Origin: Lepidostoma basale
Taxonomy: Eukaryota > Arthropoda > Insecta > Trichoptera > Lepidostomatidae
Assembly (NCBI GenBank): GCA_022606425.2
Contig: JAHDVF020001555.1
Location: 62,001-126,000, forward strand
Direction: 5' to 3'
Length of the DNA: 64,000 nt
In this document: piece after piece, positions 13,501 through 24,817 of the stretch
Layout: each line of letters opens with the position of its first letter
How positions within the stretch are numbered: the stretch's first letter is position 1
Notes under the pieces: model-generated
What the model was told of the DNA's origin: nothing
Databases searched by the model: none
The model's input: only the letters and a program-made list of their open reading frames with translations
Position numbers and translations under genes: made by a program

Positions 13501-14240
13501 CATAGATACCATACACAAAGAACCACCAGCAACTAACACATGTATCTACGATGAGGGATCTCGGAATCATCTATGAGAGTGGGCTGAATTTTCGTGCACA
13601 TATCGAAAGGATTTGTGACATTGCACTGAGGATGTTGGGCTTCGTCATTCGGACCGGAAGAGTTTTCAGAGATCCCAATGTGCTCAAAGTCCTTTACAAC
13701 GCGTTGGTTCGGAGCAGACTCAAAAGTGGTTCTGTGATATGGAGTCCTCACGAGGCGAGATATTCCGTTATGCTGGAGAGGGTTAAGAAAAAATTTCTGA
13801 GGTATCTCTACATGAGGGAGTATGGTAGTTATCCGTGGCTCTATCCCACGGCATTTCTTTTGGGAATTTTCGGAACCAATTTTTTACAGCTTCGAAGAGA
13901 TGGGCATCTCATTACCCATTTCTTTAAATTAATCGGGGGATATTTCGAGAACTCGGCCGTGCTAGAGGGTGTTGGTCTTTTTGTCCCTGATAGATTTCTC
14001 CGACAGCACAGATTGTTTTACCTACCGGCTACCAGAACCAATCTGCCTCTGGTGACACCGGTGAGAAGAGTAATTAGTCTGCTGAACGCGGTCTCCTCGG
14101 AGATCGACGTCTTTCATAATAGTGAAGTACGTTCAGGGGACAAATACTCTTGACTTTAGAAAGTATCTTGTCTTCCTAATGTCGAACCATCTCTAATGCG
14201 TTCCTGGTATTATGGTGTATTTTTTATAATATTTTACCTT
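13501..14240 (+). mobile_element. J-family LINE, best copy here
   Basis: A 200-codon open frame (13551-14153): MRDLGIIYESGLNFRAHIER, VLYNALVRSRLKSGSVIWSP, VKKKFLRYLYMREYGSYPWL, THFFKLIGGYFENSAVLEG, NLPLVTPVRRVISLLNAVSSE. This is the thumb/C-terminal region of a jockey/CR1-type RT. It lacks the ATTTG tail, so it is 3'-truncated. Confidence 0.88.
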
Positions 14241-14528
14241 ACTATATAAATTGGTTTCTGTTAAATTTATATCGTTCTCCCGATGATGAAGGTGCACAAA
14301 ATTAGAAACATGACGAGTTAAATTAAATGGGAAAAATATCTGTGTTTGAATTCATATAACCCATGTCAGAATTACTTGGGGTCGGCTCTTATATGGCTTC
14401 TCCAAGACTGTCTTTTCTGGTGAGACCCGGTCTCATTTGAGACCTAGTCTCTTTTGAGACTCCCTTTGAAAAGTCACATCCACATTAACTTTGAACTACC
14501 ACGGAATTTTTTTTTTTTTAATAATACA

Positions 14529-14969
14529 AAACTAACTAACCATCACGCCGTCTCCCCGAAGGGGTAGGCAGAAATAATGGACTGCCACACTTTTCTTTCC
14601 TGACATATTTCTCTCGCTTCCTCAACATTCATACATGGTGTCATGCACGCGCGTCGATTTGGCCGACATTCAATATTTGATTTATTTGATCGTTTTCCTC
14701 GATCTTCCTCTATTCCTAGTTCCATTAACATCGTTAACATATATTTTTTTCCATTCTTTCTTCATTCATTCTTTCCATGTGTCCAAACAATCTTAATGAT
14801 CCTTTTATTATTTTGTTCATAACACCATCATTGGCACCGCATTCACTTCTTATATTTCATCGACATTCACTTCATTCGACACTCTATCATACACAGAGTA
14901 TCTACTCATTCGTCTAAGAGATCTCACTTCTACTGCATTTATTCTACTTTCATCCTTCTTTTGCCAGTT
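14529..14969 (-). mobile_element. T-family LINE fragment (T-A)
   Basis: C-terminus RACMTPCMNVEEAREICQERKVWQSIISAYPFGETA with TTAG tail at 14529. Upstream GHMERMNEER and RVSNENIRSEC are frameshifted. A duplication near 14850-14880 (CGACATTCACTTC) disrupts the frame. Confidence 0.82.
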
Positions 14970-15069
14970 TAATGATACAACAAAAAATAACTACGTAAAA
15001 ATACACGTTTCATTGAATGAACTTTGTAATCTGCCATCGATATTATTATCTAAGACATACTATTCATAA

Positions 15070-15338
15070 CTTGATTACATTAACGATTTTTTTATTAACT
15101 TATTAAATCGATAACAATGAAGTATTATTTGATAAAATCCTGATAAGAGGAATCATGCGATTTTGATTTTTGTTACGTAACTCCAGTCGTTTTAGTGATC
15201 TGCTATGGACTCCCAATTTACTAAATTTCAGTAGATATAAAAAAAACATATGAAGCACTCGCTTCGTGGTTATAAATTTTAAACTTATAGATATAAAATA
15301 TTTAAACACTTTGTATTTAACCACGGTATCATAATTTA
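15070..15338 (-). repeat. Repeat related to 59755-59905 and 60680-60790
   Basis: Shares CTTATAGATATAAAATA and the ACTTTGTAT..AACCACGG block with the hammerhead-associated repeat at 59755-59980; probably the same family. Confidence 0.5.
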
Positions 15339-15628
15339 ACTAACTAACTAACCATCAAGCCGTCTCCCCGAAGGGGTGGCAGAAATAATGAACTGCCACA
15401 CTGTTCTGTCCTGACATATTTCTCTCGTTTCCTTAACATTCATACGTGTCCATGCACGCTCGTCGATTTCTCTGACTCCTCACGTGGCCGACATTCAATA
15501 TTTGGTTTATCTGATCGTGCTACGTTTTCCTTGGTCTTCCTCTGTTTCTAGCTCCATTTACATCGTTAACATAAACATACTTTTTTAAACAATTTTTTTT
15601 CATTCATTCATTTCATGTGTCTAAACTC
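15339..15628 (-). mobile_element. T-family LINE fragment (T-A)
   Basis: TTAG tail at 15339-15355 and the terminal ~90 codons up to the GHMER-like region, frameshifted. Confidence 0.75.
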
Positions 15629-15974
15629 GACATATTTTGTTGTCGTAGAGTTACGAGGTATAAGTAGTGAAAACAAATAGTATAAATGGTTTACAGAAAT
15701 TATGGGTTTGGTGAGGTCGATACTTTTTATGTTTAGACAGAAAATAATTTATAATTTATTCCAAGTCTTGACAAGAGCTTGCAAGTCTAGGCATTCTGGG
15801 GATAGGTACATTATAACCATGGTTTGTTTTATGCACTTGTTTGTGAAAAAAAAACTCATTCATACAGAATTCAATGATTAATTTTTCGGATTTGCTAACC
15901 ACCCGATTTAAAATAATCCAAATTAAATAAAGTCCTATTTTCTGTATATTCCTCCTAAATTAAATAACAATTAC

Positions 15975-16175
15975 TTTTTATGAATTAAAACACTATTTTT
16001 TCCACTTTTGAGTTTATTTTTCTCGACATTTTTCGAAGGCTTCACCTTCATCATCGGGAGAACGTTATAAACGAGTGTACATCGTTCTTCCGATGATGAA
16101 GGTGTAAGCCTTCGAAACATGTCGAGAAAAATATACCCAAAAGTGGAAAAAACAGTGTTTTTATTCATAAAAATT
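15975..16175. repeat. Hammerhead inverted repeat (both strands)
   Basis: Two inverted arms. The plus arm (16091-16124) reads GATGATGA-AGG-loop-CCT-TCGAAACATGTCG. That gives a hammerhead core with one deviation (ATGATGA for CTGATGA), a short stem II and the GAAAC..GTC stem III/cleavage site. The minus arm has GAAAA in place of GAAAC. Flanking TTTTCCACTTTTG arms pair. Confidence 0.75.
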
Positions 16176-16404
16176 CGTCATTATGGAATTCCACAGTGTA
16201 GTGCCTTAAGTTTATCTAAAATTAACAATTACGGCTATCTCTGGACTAAACTCAATAACTCAATTTCATTTACTTTATGAAGTCTGAACGACAATCAGTA
16301 TATTTAACTGAAATTTTATTAATGTCTTTATTTTTTTCTTTACTTTCGTATAAAACACATAATTTGTGGTGTAGCATTAAAAAAATACCTAACTAAAAAC
16401 ATTT

Positions 16405-16548
16405 ACTGAAGAGTCGGAGATAACGATGTGTGTGCATAATGCGATGTATAAATGTTGAGGAAACGAGATAAGTATGTCAGAAAAGAACAATGTGGCGGTC
16501 CATATTTTCTACCTATCCGTTCGGGGAGACTGCGTGATTGTTAATTAT
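16405..16548 (+). mobile_element. T-family 3' terminal fragment
   Basis: Degenerate end of the ORF (MNVEET...NNVAVHIFYLSVRGD) up to the TGATTGTTAATT tail. Confidence 0.55.
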
Positions 16549-16974
16549 TTTTAGTTTTTGTTTGTTTAAATGAAACAACCGGTTTCGCTCTCGCCGGAGC
16601 TTCGTAGGGGTTGCAGAAACAAAATCAATAATTGGGTAAATGATTCCCTCCGCAGGTGTGTGAGATAACCTCTCAACCTGATCTTCATTCGCATTGCTTT
16701 GGAACTGTGCCATTTGTCAGCTGCCGGCTCCACGATGTATTCCTTTGAGTTTATATTTATATATGAAATCAAAGAATTTATAGCGTCGAAATGCATTCCC
16801 ATTTTTCACTAAACGCTTTTTATTTCAAAATATGACTCGTCATTTTTCAAGATGAATCTTAACTGTACAATCGTATGTTTTACAATATAATTTATGTATC
16901 GTGTAAATGCATATATTTTTAAATAATAATAATAGGTTACATTCAACTAATTTATTTTTCAATAAATATGAAAA

Positions 16975-17275
16975 TATGGAACGAATGGATGAGGTAAAAA
17001 TGGTTAAAAAGATATATACGAGTACATTTTAGATAAACTTTGGCGTTACACTGGAATTCCATAATGTCGAAATTTTTATGAATTAAAACGCTGTTTTTTC
17101 CACTTTTGAGTTTATTTTTCTCGACATGTTTCGAAGGCTTACATCTTTATCATCGAGAGAACGATATAAACTAACCAAAATTATTATATACAAACTGAGT
17201 GCAAGAAGGATCATTAAGATGGTTTGGACATATGGAAAGAATGAATGAAGAAAGAACGGTAAAAAAGTTATATGT
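16975..17275. repeat. T fragments around a hammerhead remnant
   Basis: 16975-17030 (+) and 17196-17275 (+) encode GHMERMDEVKMVKK-like and SLRWFGHMERMNEERTVKKLY-like T segments. 17075-17180 is a minus-strand hammerhead remnant (TCGACATGTTTCGAAGGC...ATCATCGAGAGAACG). Confidence 0.65.
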
Positions 17276-17857
17276 TACTTAATAGTAAACTGACCGATTA
17301 TGGTTTAGGTCACAATTGAGTTAACATTAGACAGAGGCTTGTGTTAACGCTATCCATCTATTTTTTACAATGTTAACGCTATTCATTCGTGCGTGTTTTT
17401 GTTAAAACACCGATTCATGTCAGATTGAGCAAAACTTGCTTTTTTGAGTTAAGCCAGAGTTCTATTAAGCGTGCGATATACTCGTATTATATAACATGTG
17501 TTTTTTAACTTGGCTAGAGCTAGGGAGATAACAATAGACATATCAATGGGTTAAATTTTTTAAGGATTTTTTAGATGGAAGTATTGAGTTGAGGGTGTTT
17601 TATTGCTCTAAGGCTATTGATTAAGTAAGGGGAACGTTAATATTTTAAGACAAAACAAATGGACATTGACACAAGTTGAAAAAATACTTTTAACCAAAAT
17701 ATCCGTCTCACGGTTTTACGATTGTACGAAAGAAATGACAAAATTATTTAAAACAGTAACACATTAACTTTGTGGTAACGCTTATATCTATAATAGTATT
17801 TTCATTAAAAAAATAATACAACAGTATTTTTTTCGAGCGTCTAAACCAGAATGATCC

Positions 17858-17980
17858 CTTAAAGAGAAATCGACGTGCGTTCGATATATGAATGTAGAGA
17901 TATCGAAAGAAGTATGTCAAGATAGAACAATGTGGCGGTTTATTCTTTCTGCCTACCCATTCTGGGCGACGACGTGATGG
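17858..17980 (+). mobile_element. T-family 3' terminal fragment
   Basis: RNRRAFDI*MNVEISKEVCQDRTMWRFILSAYPFW-like end, no TTAG tail; continues directly into SINE-1. Confidence 0.6.
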
Positions 17981-18555
17981 CGACGACCTTCGTGACTCTG
18001 ACTGGCATGCAGAAGGTCCAGGGTTCGATTTACGTCGATGACAGTGTGTCATCACACTTTCTTTGGTCTGGTGTAGAATTCACCTGACAATAATAATTGT
18101 GGTAGATTAGCAACCTATCATATGTCATGAGAATCAATCTTCTTCTTTCCGTGTCCTGTCAGGTGTCCCCAACGTTGACTATCACCCTTGAGTAGGGCTC
18201 CCTGTCCTGGGCAGCTCGGAACAGCTCCCTCACGGTCCTCAGCCTCGTCCACTCTCGGATGTTCCTCAGCCAGGAAACCCGCCTTCTCCCAACACCTCGT
18301 CGACCCACAATCTTACCCTCCAAGATCAGATGTAACAGTGCGTACTTTTCGCCTCTCAGAACATGGCCAAAGTAGGACACCTTACGGACTTTGATGTTGC
18401 TCAGCAACTCTCTGTCAACTCTGGCTCCATGGAGAACGTTTGTGTTGCTGACCATGTCAGTCCAGGAGATGCGTAACATCCTTCGGTGTATCCATGAGAA
18501 TCAATATAATAGCTTAAAAAACAAATTGTATACAGTAATTGGGTACAAACGACTT
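17981..18555 (+). mobile_element. SINE-1 interrupted by an E-family LINE
   Basis: Head, B box (GGTTCGATT) and hairpin at 17983-18138. The 3' part (AATATAATAGCTTAAAA..GTAATTGGGTAC) resumes at 18493-18555 after the nested insertion. Confidence 0.82.
18139..18492 (-). mobile_element. E-family LINE insertion, complete scar
   Basis: Encodes MLRISWTDMVSNTNVLHGAR, SYFGHVLRGEKYALLHLILE and GRRRVSWLRNIREWT, with a (GAAGAAG) tail at 18139. Flanked by the 13-bp duplication CATGAGAATCAAT (18126-18138 and 18493-18505). 5'-truncated; 354 bp. Confidence 0.92.
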
Positions 18556-18846
18556 TTGTATTAAAAAAACACTTGAGGCTTTATGGTTCTAATGTACGTA
18601 TATTGATATTATTGTTAAGTAGCCTATTATTTAAGATTGCAACAATTTATGCAGAAACTTTGATTCCATTAATTAGCCATTGTTCAGTATATAATCTTTT
18701 AATAGGATAAGCAACAAATTAATTGATTGAATGATTGTATCATTACCGCGTTGTACTCCTGTTCGCGTGATTGGCTACTCTGAACGTGAAAACGAACCAA
18801 TTCAAAGACGCCTGAAGAATTAAACATGGATTATCGTCAGATGTCT

Positions 18847-18995
18847 TATCTTGCCGAGGAAAACGTGGCACGATCAAATCTATCGAATCTTAACTGTCGG
18901 TCATGTGAAGTGTCCGTGAAATCGATGTGCGTGCATGATACGATGTATAAATGTTGAGGAAACTAAAGAAGTGTATATCTGTAAATAACTGTGGC
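18847..18995 (+). mobile_element. T-family fragment
   Basis: LPRKTWHDQIYRI...SVKSMCVHDTMYKC reading with shifts; no tail. Confidence 0.6.
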
Positions 18996-19014
18996 AGTTA
19001 ATTATTTTGCAAAC

Positions 19015-19470
19015 CAGCAAACCATCACGCCGTTACCCCGCAGGGGTAGGCAGAGAGAATGGACCGCCACACTACTCTATCCTGGACATCTCTAGCTTCC
19101 TCCATATGCATACAGCGAGTCATACACGCTTGTCGATTCTTCCGACTTCTAACATGACCAACCTTTAAAATTTGATTAATTTGGTCATGTCTACCTTGAC
19201 TCCATACTCCATTTACATCATTAATGTATACTTTCTTAACCATTCTTTCTCCATCCATGCGCTCCATATGTCAGAGACGCAGCGATCCCTAATGTATGGA
19301 AGCGACGCACGGAACTGGCAGAAGAAGGATGAGAGCAGAATAAATGCGGTAGAGATGAGGTGCCTAAGACGTATGTGTGGTAGAACGATATGCGACAGAA
19401 TCTCAAATGCTGATGTAAGAAAGGAATGTAGAGCGAAAGAATGTATAATAAATAAAATTATGGTAAGATA
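19015..19470 (-). mobile_element. T-family insertion with 5' inversion (T-C)
   Basis: 19015-19292 (minus) encodes the C-terminal part from GHMERMDGERMVKKVY to YPCGVTA. 19297-19466 (plus) encodes the preceding segment MYGSDARNWQKKDESRINAV..RRMCGRTICDRISNADV..NKIM. The outer end of the inverted piece (NKIM) abuts in the protein the point where the 3' piece begins, the geometry expected of twin priming. Confidence 0.85.
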
Positions 19471-19479
19471 GATATAATA

Positions 19480-19545
19480 ATAATAATAAATTGGATAATT
19501 TATAGAGCGTCATTTTTATGAATTACTCATCTCAAGGGCGTTGTT
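19480..19545 (-). repeat. K-like 3' end with (ATA)n tail
   Basis: Minus-strand copy of the GGCGC / ATGAGTAATTCATAAAAATG end block plus trinucleotide tail. Confidence 0.75.
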
Positions 19546-19569
19546 GAAAATGCTCCGTTTTATGAATTT

Positions 19570-20458
19570 ATTAAAATAAATAATAAACTAATTTAGTATG
19601 AGTTTGCACCAGACGTAGTCGATGAGCCCTTCACAAAAACTCCACAAAGCGTCTTGGTGTTTATCTTGACGCAAATCTGTCTCTAAAATCCCAAATTAAT
19701 AACACGGTCAGCGCTAGTTTCTTCCACCCAAGACGATTAAAATCCGTCAAAAGGAGTATTCCCCATGACACTTTCAAAACTCTTGTAAATTCCTTCGTTG
19801 TGTCACGACTTGATTATTGTAATGGAATTTATGCAAACATTCCAAAACAACAAATAAACAAACTTCAATCTGCGTTCAATGCAGCAGCAAGACTCATTAA
19901 AGGCATTCCAAAAAAGTCCCATATAACACAACATCTCAAAGATCTTCACTGGCTTAAAAGTCCAGAAAGAATCCAGTATAAACTCTGCTGGACAGTCTTC
20001 AAAGCGCTACATGGAATGTTACCAAGTTATATATCTGAACTCGGTATAACGGACAGCCTAAATTCAAGGAAATCCACACTTCGCTCGGCGAACTCCTCAG
20101 CAATAGGAAGATTAGTTGAGCCGAAGCGTTGCCCCAGTACAAATTTCGGGGGTCGAGCGTTCGCGGTAGCCGGTCCATCAGCTTGGATAGCCGCGGTAGC
20201 CGGTCCATCAGTCCATCCCTTCACACCTTAGATGCATAAATGATCCGACAGATTTCAGATTTAAATTGAAAACTCATCTTTTTCATATTTCATACCCAAT
20301 TTAAACATTTATACTTTGTTCTACTATACTTATAAACCGATCGCTTTTTAAGCGGTCACATTTAGATTTTTAGATTTAAAACACGTCTTAATGCGCCCTT
20401 GTGGTGATTACATCACAAAAACGGCGCTTTAAAAGTTAGCATATTATTATTATTATTA
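19570..20458 (+). mobile_element. K-family (CR1/L2-like) LINE fragment
   Basis: VSRLDYCNGIYANIPKQQIN, LQSAFNAAARLIKGIPK, KSPERIQYKLCWTVFKALHG and SELGITDSL are typical CR1/L2 C-terminal motifs. It ends CGCCCTTGTGGTGATTACAT..AAACGGCGC and (ATT)n at 20440-20458. An internal AGCCGGTCCATCAG segment is duplicated (20168-20213). Confidence 0.87.
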
Positions 20459-20885
20459 CCAGGAAATGATAATATGAAAAGGTGCGTTTTGAGTCTCGAT
20501 CTAAACTCTGATTATCTATGCACTTAAGGTCTGCTGGAAGATTGTTCCAGGCTAAAGGGCCGGCTACCGCGAAGGCTCGGTTGCCAAAGTTTGTGCTTGG
20601 ACAGCGTTTTGGCACAGTCAATCTACCGATCGCAGAAGACTTAGCTGATCGCAATGTAGACTGTCTAGCATTCAGGTTCTCGTTGATGCAGAGTTCAGAT
20701 ATATAAGCTGGTGCCATTCCATGCAACGCCTTGAAGACCGTCCAGCAGAGCTTGTATTGTATCATTTCTGGACTTTTCAGCCAGTGGAGCTCTTTAAGAT
20801 GCTGTGTTGTGTGACAACTCTTTTGCACACCCCTTATCAGTCTTGCTGCTGCATTGGAGCTGCAGACTGGAGTTTATAGTTAGTT
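20457..20885 (-). mobile_element. K-family fragment, opposite strand
   Basis: Minus-strand CHTTQHLKELHWLKSPEMIQ, MAPAYISELCINENLNARQ and CPSTNFGNRAFAVAGPLAW. It meets the previous element tail to tail at the (ATT)n run. Confidence 0.85.
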
Positions 20886-21179
20886 TAAAATACCCAATTT
20901 AAGATGTGATTTAAATATTCTTGTGCACTTTGCCGGCACACGACTTGTGCCAAGTTTTTTCACGGCAATCGGGAATTTGGAAAAAAAAACAGCAATCCTC
21001 GGCAGGTAGTTCGCCGATATGCATAGAGTGAAAACCATTCCAACACCTGGTCGCGGACCCCCGACGAATCTCGGCCATTGTGCTATCAGGGGTGCAGGTA
21101 TACGCACCGCGTATAGCGTGTCATAACCCGAGGTCCAAATGTTTCCGGCCGCCGTCTTTCGGAGATTTAATACTATTCA
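20886..21179. other. Unassigned sequence
   Basis: GC-richer non-LINE stretch (TCGCGGACCCCCGACGAATC). The open frame at 20880-21107 on the minus strand resembles nothing I know. Confidence 0.3.
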
Positions 21180-21270
21180 TCTAACTAACCATCACGCAGT
21201 TTTGCAGGAGGGTTAGGAAGTGAGAACAGATTGCCACACACTTATATTCTGACATGCACGCAAGTCGATT
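21180..21270 (-). mobile_element. T-family tail fragment
   Basis: CTAACTAACCATCACGC start and the last codons only. Confidence 0.6.
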
Positions 21271-21279
21271 AATTTAATA

Positions 21280-21800
21280 ATTGATACGAATCAAAATGTG
21301 TGTTTTTAGACAAGTTTTATTATTAAATAATAATAAAATTAAACGATGTTTTTTAACTTCTTCCACTTGTCTTTATTTCGACAGTGACCGGTTTCGCCAG
21401 GCTCGCTGGCATCGACAGACTGGTCTGGGTGGTAGTAGTTTAAAAACATCCTTTTATTTTATTATTATTTAAAATGAGCTTCCATCAAGAGATTTCAGTA
21501 AAATCATTTGATTATCTTAAAAAATATTTATTTATTGTTTCTCGAACAATGAAGTAAAACTCCATATTAAATAATTAATACGAAAGAAAACGTCAGTTTT
21601 CTTGAAGTTTTATTATATTTTATGAGAATAAATATAATAAAACTTCTAGAAAACTGACGTTTTCATTCGTATTAATTATTTAAAAAAATATATATTATTA
21701 TTTATGGGAATGACATGTTTCGCCATTCTAAGGCCATTAAATTTTCACATTTGATAATGCATTCATTATAATAAAACTTCTAGAAAACGGGCGTTTTCTT
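21280..21800. repeat. Two hammerhead-type repeats in series
   Basis: 21350-21470 is a minus-strand copy of the CTGTCGATGCCAGC..CTGGCGAAACCGGTC hammerhead repeat (full inverted pair at 58286-58477). 21545-21690 is a hairpin of CAGTTTTCTTGAAGTTTTATTATA arms, and 21700-21800 a fragment with GACATGTTTCGCC. ATTTCAGTAAAATCATTTGA next to it recurs at 36900-36935 and 58240. Confidence 0.75.
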
Positions 21801-22330
21801 CTTCTTCTTCTTTTTCTTTTAATAGATCTGACGATCTGTGACACAGAAACCATGTCTCGTGGGATGATGAAGTCCAGCTGTCCCTCCATCTCTTAGGCGG
21901 TCTTCCAGGTGGGCGGTGTCCGGAGGATATTTCATAAGCGGCTGTATATGGGAGTCTGTCACCATCCATTTGGGCTACATGGACCCTCCAGTATCTTCTT
22001 CTGGATTTACTCCACTGAACGATATCCTCTATTTCGCAATTTTTTGTTCTGCGTTGCGGACACGATCTAGGAGAGTTTTTCCACCTCTGCCATGTCAGGG
22101 TGTCTTAAGAATCTGGTCTGGAATAAGGCATGCGTGCGACCTATCACGACGTACGCTGTAGAGTCGCGGGCCGACACTGTCCGAACCATGGGTTTACTAA
22201 GAACACGGAGATGAAGCTCCTAATATCAATTACTGGAAAAACTCTCCCAGATCGTGTCCGCAACGTAGACAGACGCTTATTAATTATCTTTACTCTGACT
22301 TTAAATCTGGTCTTTTAGTAATTGAAGTCT
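21801..22330 (-). mobile_element. G-family LINE fragment
   Basis: Minus strand: SGHRPPGRPPKRWRDSWTSSSHE and upstream TLLDRVRN-type motifs, frameshifted. Related pieces: 47946-48190 (-) and 54170-54475 (+). Confidence 0.65.
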
Positions 22331-22367
22331 GATCCTCTGCCTAGCCCTCCTGTTCGTTAGTTACATC

Positions 22368-22903
22368 ATCAGCCGTCTGTCATCTATTGCTGAACTTAGG
22401 CCTCTCCCAAAGCACGCCACCGCCCCCTATCCATTGCCGCTCCCATTCATTCATGTCCAGCAATCCTGTTCAGATCGTCAGTTCAGCGGACAGGGGGACG
22501 TCCAACTCTGCGGAATGCTGTACGCGGTCTCCACTCCAGAACCCGTCTCCCCCATCGGCCGTCGGTTCTCCGACAGATTTGGCCAGCCCATCGCCACTTC
22601 AGCCCGCCCATTCTCGGAGCCACCTTGGTTTGTTGTCGAATAAATTCGTTTCTAAATCTGTCCCTCAAGGTTATTCGATGGCGCGTTGGGCGATCTTGCA
22701 TCTGTAGACTAGACCTTTTGTCAGTGTCCACGTCTCGGCTCCGTACGTCATGACTGGCAAGACGCACTGGTTGAAGACTTTAGTCTTGAGGAATTGTGGT
22801 ATTTTAGAATTGAGAACATGAGGTAATTTTCCAAAGGCCGCCCAACCTATCTGAATTCTTCGGTCGGCTTCTTTCTCGAAATTGTTTCTACCTAATTGTA
22901 GTT
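22368..22903 (-). mobile_element. R-family (RTE/BovB-like) LINE fragment
   Basis: Starts with the 3' end CATCATCAGCCGTCTGTCAT at 22368. Minus strand encodes GGLKWRWAGQICRRTDGRWG, RRVLEWRPRTAFRRVGRPP, ITLRDRFRNEFIRQQ, and upstream RIQIG..AAFGKL, ETWTLTKGLVY with stops. Confidence 0.87.
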
Positions 22904-23280
22904 AGTTAATTATCATAAAATTATTTTGAACCGGAAACATTTGGAGCTCACCGCGTACATCTGGGGTTGGACGCGCCTACCGTACGAGACTGTCGAAGGG
23001 AGCCCACCAGATGTCGAAAATCAGGTGATTTTTTGTAGTCTTCGCGTTGTTTATAGCGGAAAGTGGAACCGTCTTGCGGAACTCGAAGGGGGCTGATTAT
23101 CTATAACGCGTCGGAATATACTCACCAATTCTAGCAGCCTTTGCCTATATTTGTTTTTATTAAATGAAATCATACATTCGTAGTCAGAATGACTAAATAG
23201 AGCAATGTTTATTAATTTATTGATCATTTACCAAGGATTTATTAATTTATTGGACACATGAAACGAATGGACGAGAAAAG
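22904..23280. other. Unassigned, partly GC-rich
   Basis: A block at 22940-23110 (CGCGTACATCTGGGGTTGGA) is unlike any other sequence in the window. Contains E-box-like CATCTG and CAGATG. No coding signal. Confidence 0.3.
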
Positions 23281-23435
23281 AATAGACTCTAGGGGATAGA
23301 ACTCTTGGCTCCTAATGCAGGGGACTTGGGTTCGAACCTGGACACGACCAGGTTCCTTCTTCACAATAATGAGCTATTTTCTGCTCGAAGATTGTATAAA
23401 TAAATTCTAAAATCATTGACTAGTAATTGTCTAAT
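23281..23435 (+). mobile_element. SINE-2, tRNA-derived
   Basis: Head with B box GGTTCGAACC and body CACGACCAG..ATGAGCTATTTTCTGCTC. Other copies at 33930-34100 and 59518-59697. Confidence 0.8.
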
Positions 23436-23599
23436 CACCGAGTATTTTTGAAGCTAATGCCTTATACTCCACCTTCTAAGACACAGGAACTAATCAGAAA
23501 ACGTTCTATAACCAATTTAGCAGTGTTACTTACACAATTGCAAATCATCTCCCTGAAGTGAATAAAATATAATACTATGTTTTATATTGAAGAAAAAAA

Positions 23600-23900
23600 G
23601 GGTTTTTAACACAAGCCATGCATTCCGTAGGACTGGCTAGGTACCCTGCCGACACAATGCAGTGCCCACGGACGGCTCTGGACGGGGGTACGAATTTTTT
23701 GCATATCACAACGACAGGTGGCACCGGTGCTATCGCGAATGCACCCAAAGGGCTCGTTGCCCGCCCGCGACCGGTGAGTGGACCACTCGAACGCCGGCCT
23801 TATACAGGGCACACTACAATGATTGCGAATGGGAATTGCTAACAAGCGCACTGTATAACCGAAAAGCTGAAAGCCATGTTAAAATCTCTAATTGATAAGA
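23600..23900. other. Non-repeat GC-rich block with overlapping open frames
   Basis: Open in two plus frames (23618-23842, 23662-23895) and one minus frame (23606-23851) with no match to the repeats here. Most likely GC-driven absence of stops, but it stands out in the intron. No splice-compatible exon could be justified. Confidence 0.3.
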
Positions 23901-23954
23901 ATGAAATAGTCTTATTGTGAATTGTTTCTTAAACTATGAAGTGAATAAAGTGTA

Positions 23955-24035
23955 TACGTCTTAATGCGCCCTTGAGGTGATTACATCACAAAAACGGCGC
24001 TTTAGAAGTTAGCATATTATTATTATTATTATTAA
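23955..24035 (+). repeat. K-family 3' tail
   Basis: ATGCGCCCTTGAGGTGATTA..AAACGGCGC block plus (ATT)n; no coding part. Confidence 0.8.
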
Positions 24036-24290
24036 GTCGCTAAACGCAAATGGCTGTGGATCGGTCACACTCTGAGACGGAACCCAGCCTGAATCGCTCA
24101 GGACGCATTAGACTGGTCCGGGAAAAGCGGAAGCTAGGCAGACCTAGAGCCACCTAGAGAAGAGCCCTGCAGGACGAGGTTAAAGCAGCAGGCCTCACTT
24201 GGGATGATGTTAGGCATCAGGCATGCGATAGAGTCGGGTGGAGAAGGTTCTTTGAGGCCCTATGCACCACGGAGGTGTGACAGGACAAGA
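24036..24290 (+). mobile_element. RT C-terminal fragment of another LINE
   Basis: Reads RKWLWIGHTLRRNPA, GKLGRPRAT, DEVKAAGLTWDDVRHQACDR and WRRFFEALC with stops; the WIGH..RGRP..W pattern of RT C-termini, distinct from T, R, E and G. Confidence 0.65.
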
Positions 24291-24379
24291 AGATATTTAT
24301 TTTAAAAAATGCGTTTTATTTCATTTATTTAAATGTAATTTAATAAAACAACATTAACTATTTAACATTTCAATAATCA

Positions 24380-24803
24380 ACATTAATAAGAAGGGTTGGT
24401 GCTGGGAATAAAATAAATGGCGCACTCAAAGTCATTACTGCAAATAGAAATATATCCACAGAACCAAATATGGCAGTACACAATGGAGTTCTAGTGCCAA
24501 CCCTAGGTAAAAGTGAAGCTTGGAGCTGGCAACAGAAGGATGTCAGCAGGATGAACGCCGTAGAAATGAGATCACTAAGAAGAATGTGCGGAAAAACGTT
24601 GTATGATAAAATACCGAACGATGAAATAAGAGAGAAATGTAAGGCAGATGACTGCATCATAGATAAAATTAAAAATGGATCCCTGAGATGATTTGGACAT
24701 ATGGAACGAATGGATGAGAGTAGAATGGTTAAAAAGTTGTACACAAGCAGCGTGAGTGGAAAAAGGAGCCGAGGACGATTGAGGAAAACATGCCATGACC
24801 AAT
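24380..24803 (+). mobile_element. T-family LINE fragment (T-B)
   Basis: RVGAGNKINGALKVITANRN, NMAVHNGVLVPTL, MRSLRRMCGKTLYDKIPNDE, GHMERMDESRMVKKLYTSSV. 3'-truncated before the TTAG tail. Confidence 0.87.
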
Positions 24804-24817
24804 TTAATAAAAATAAA

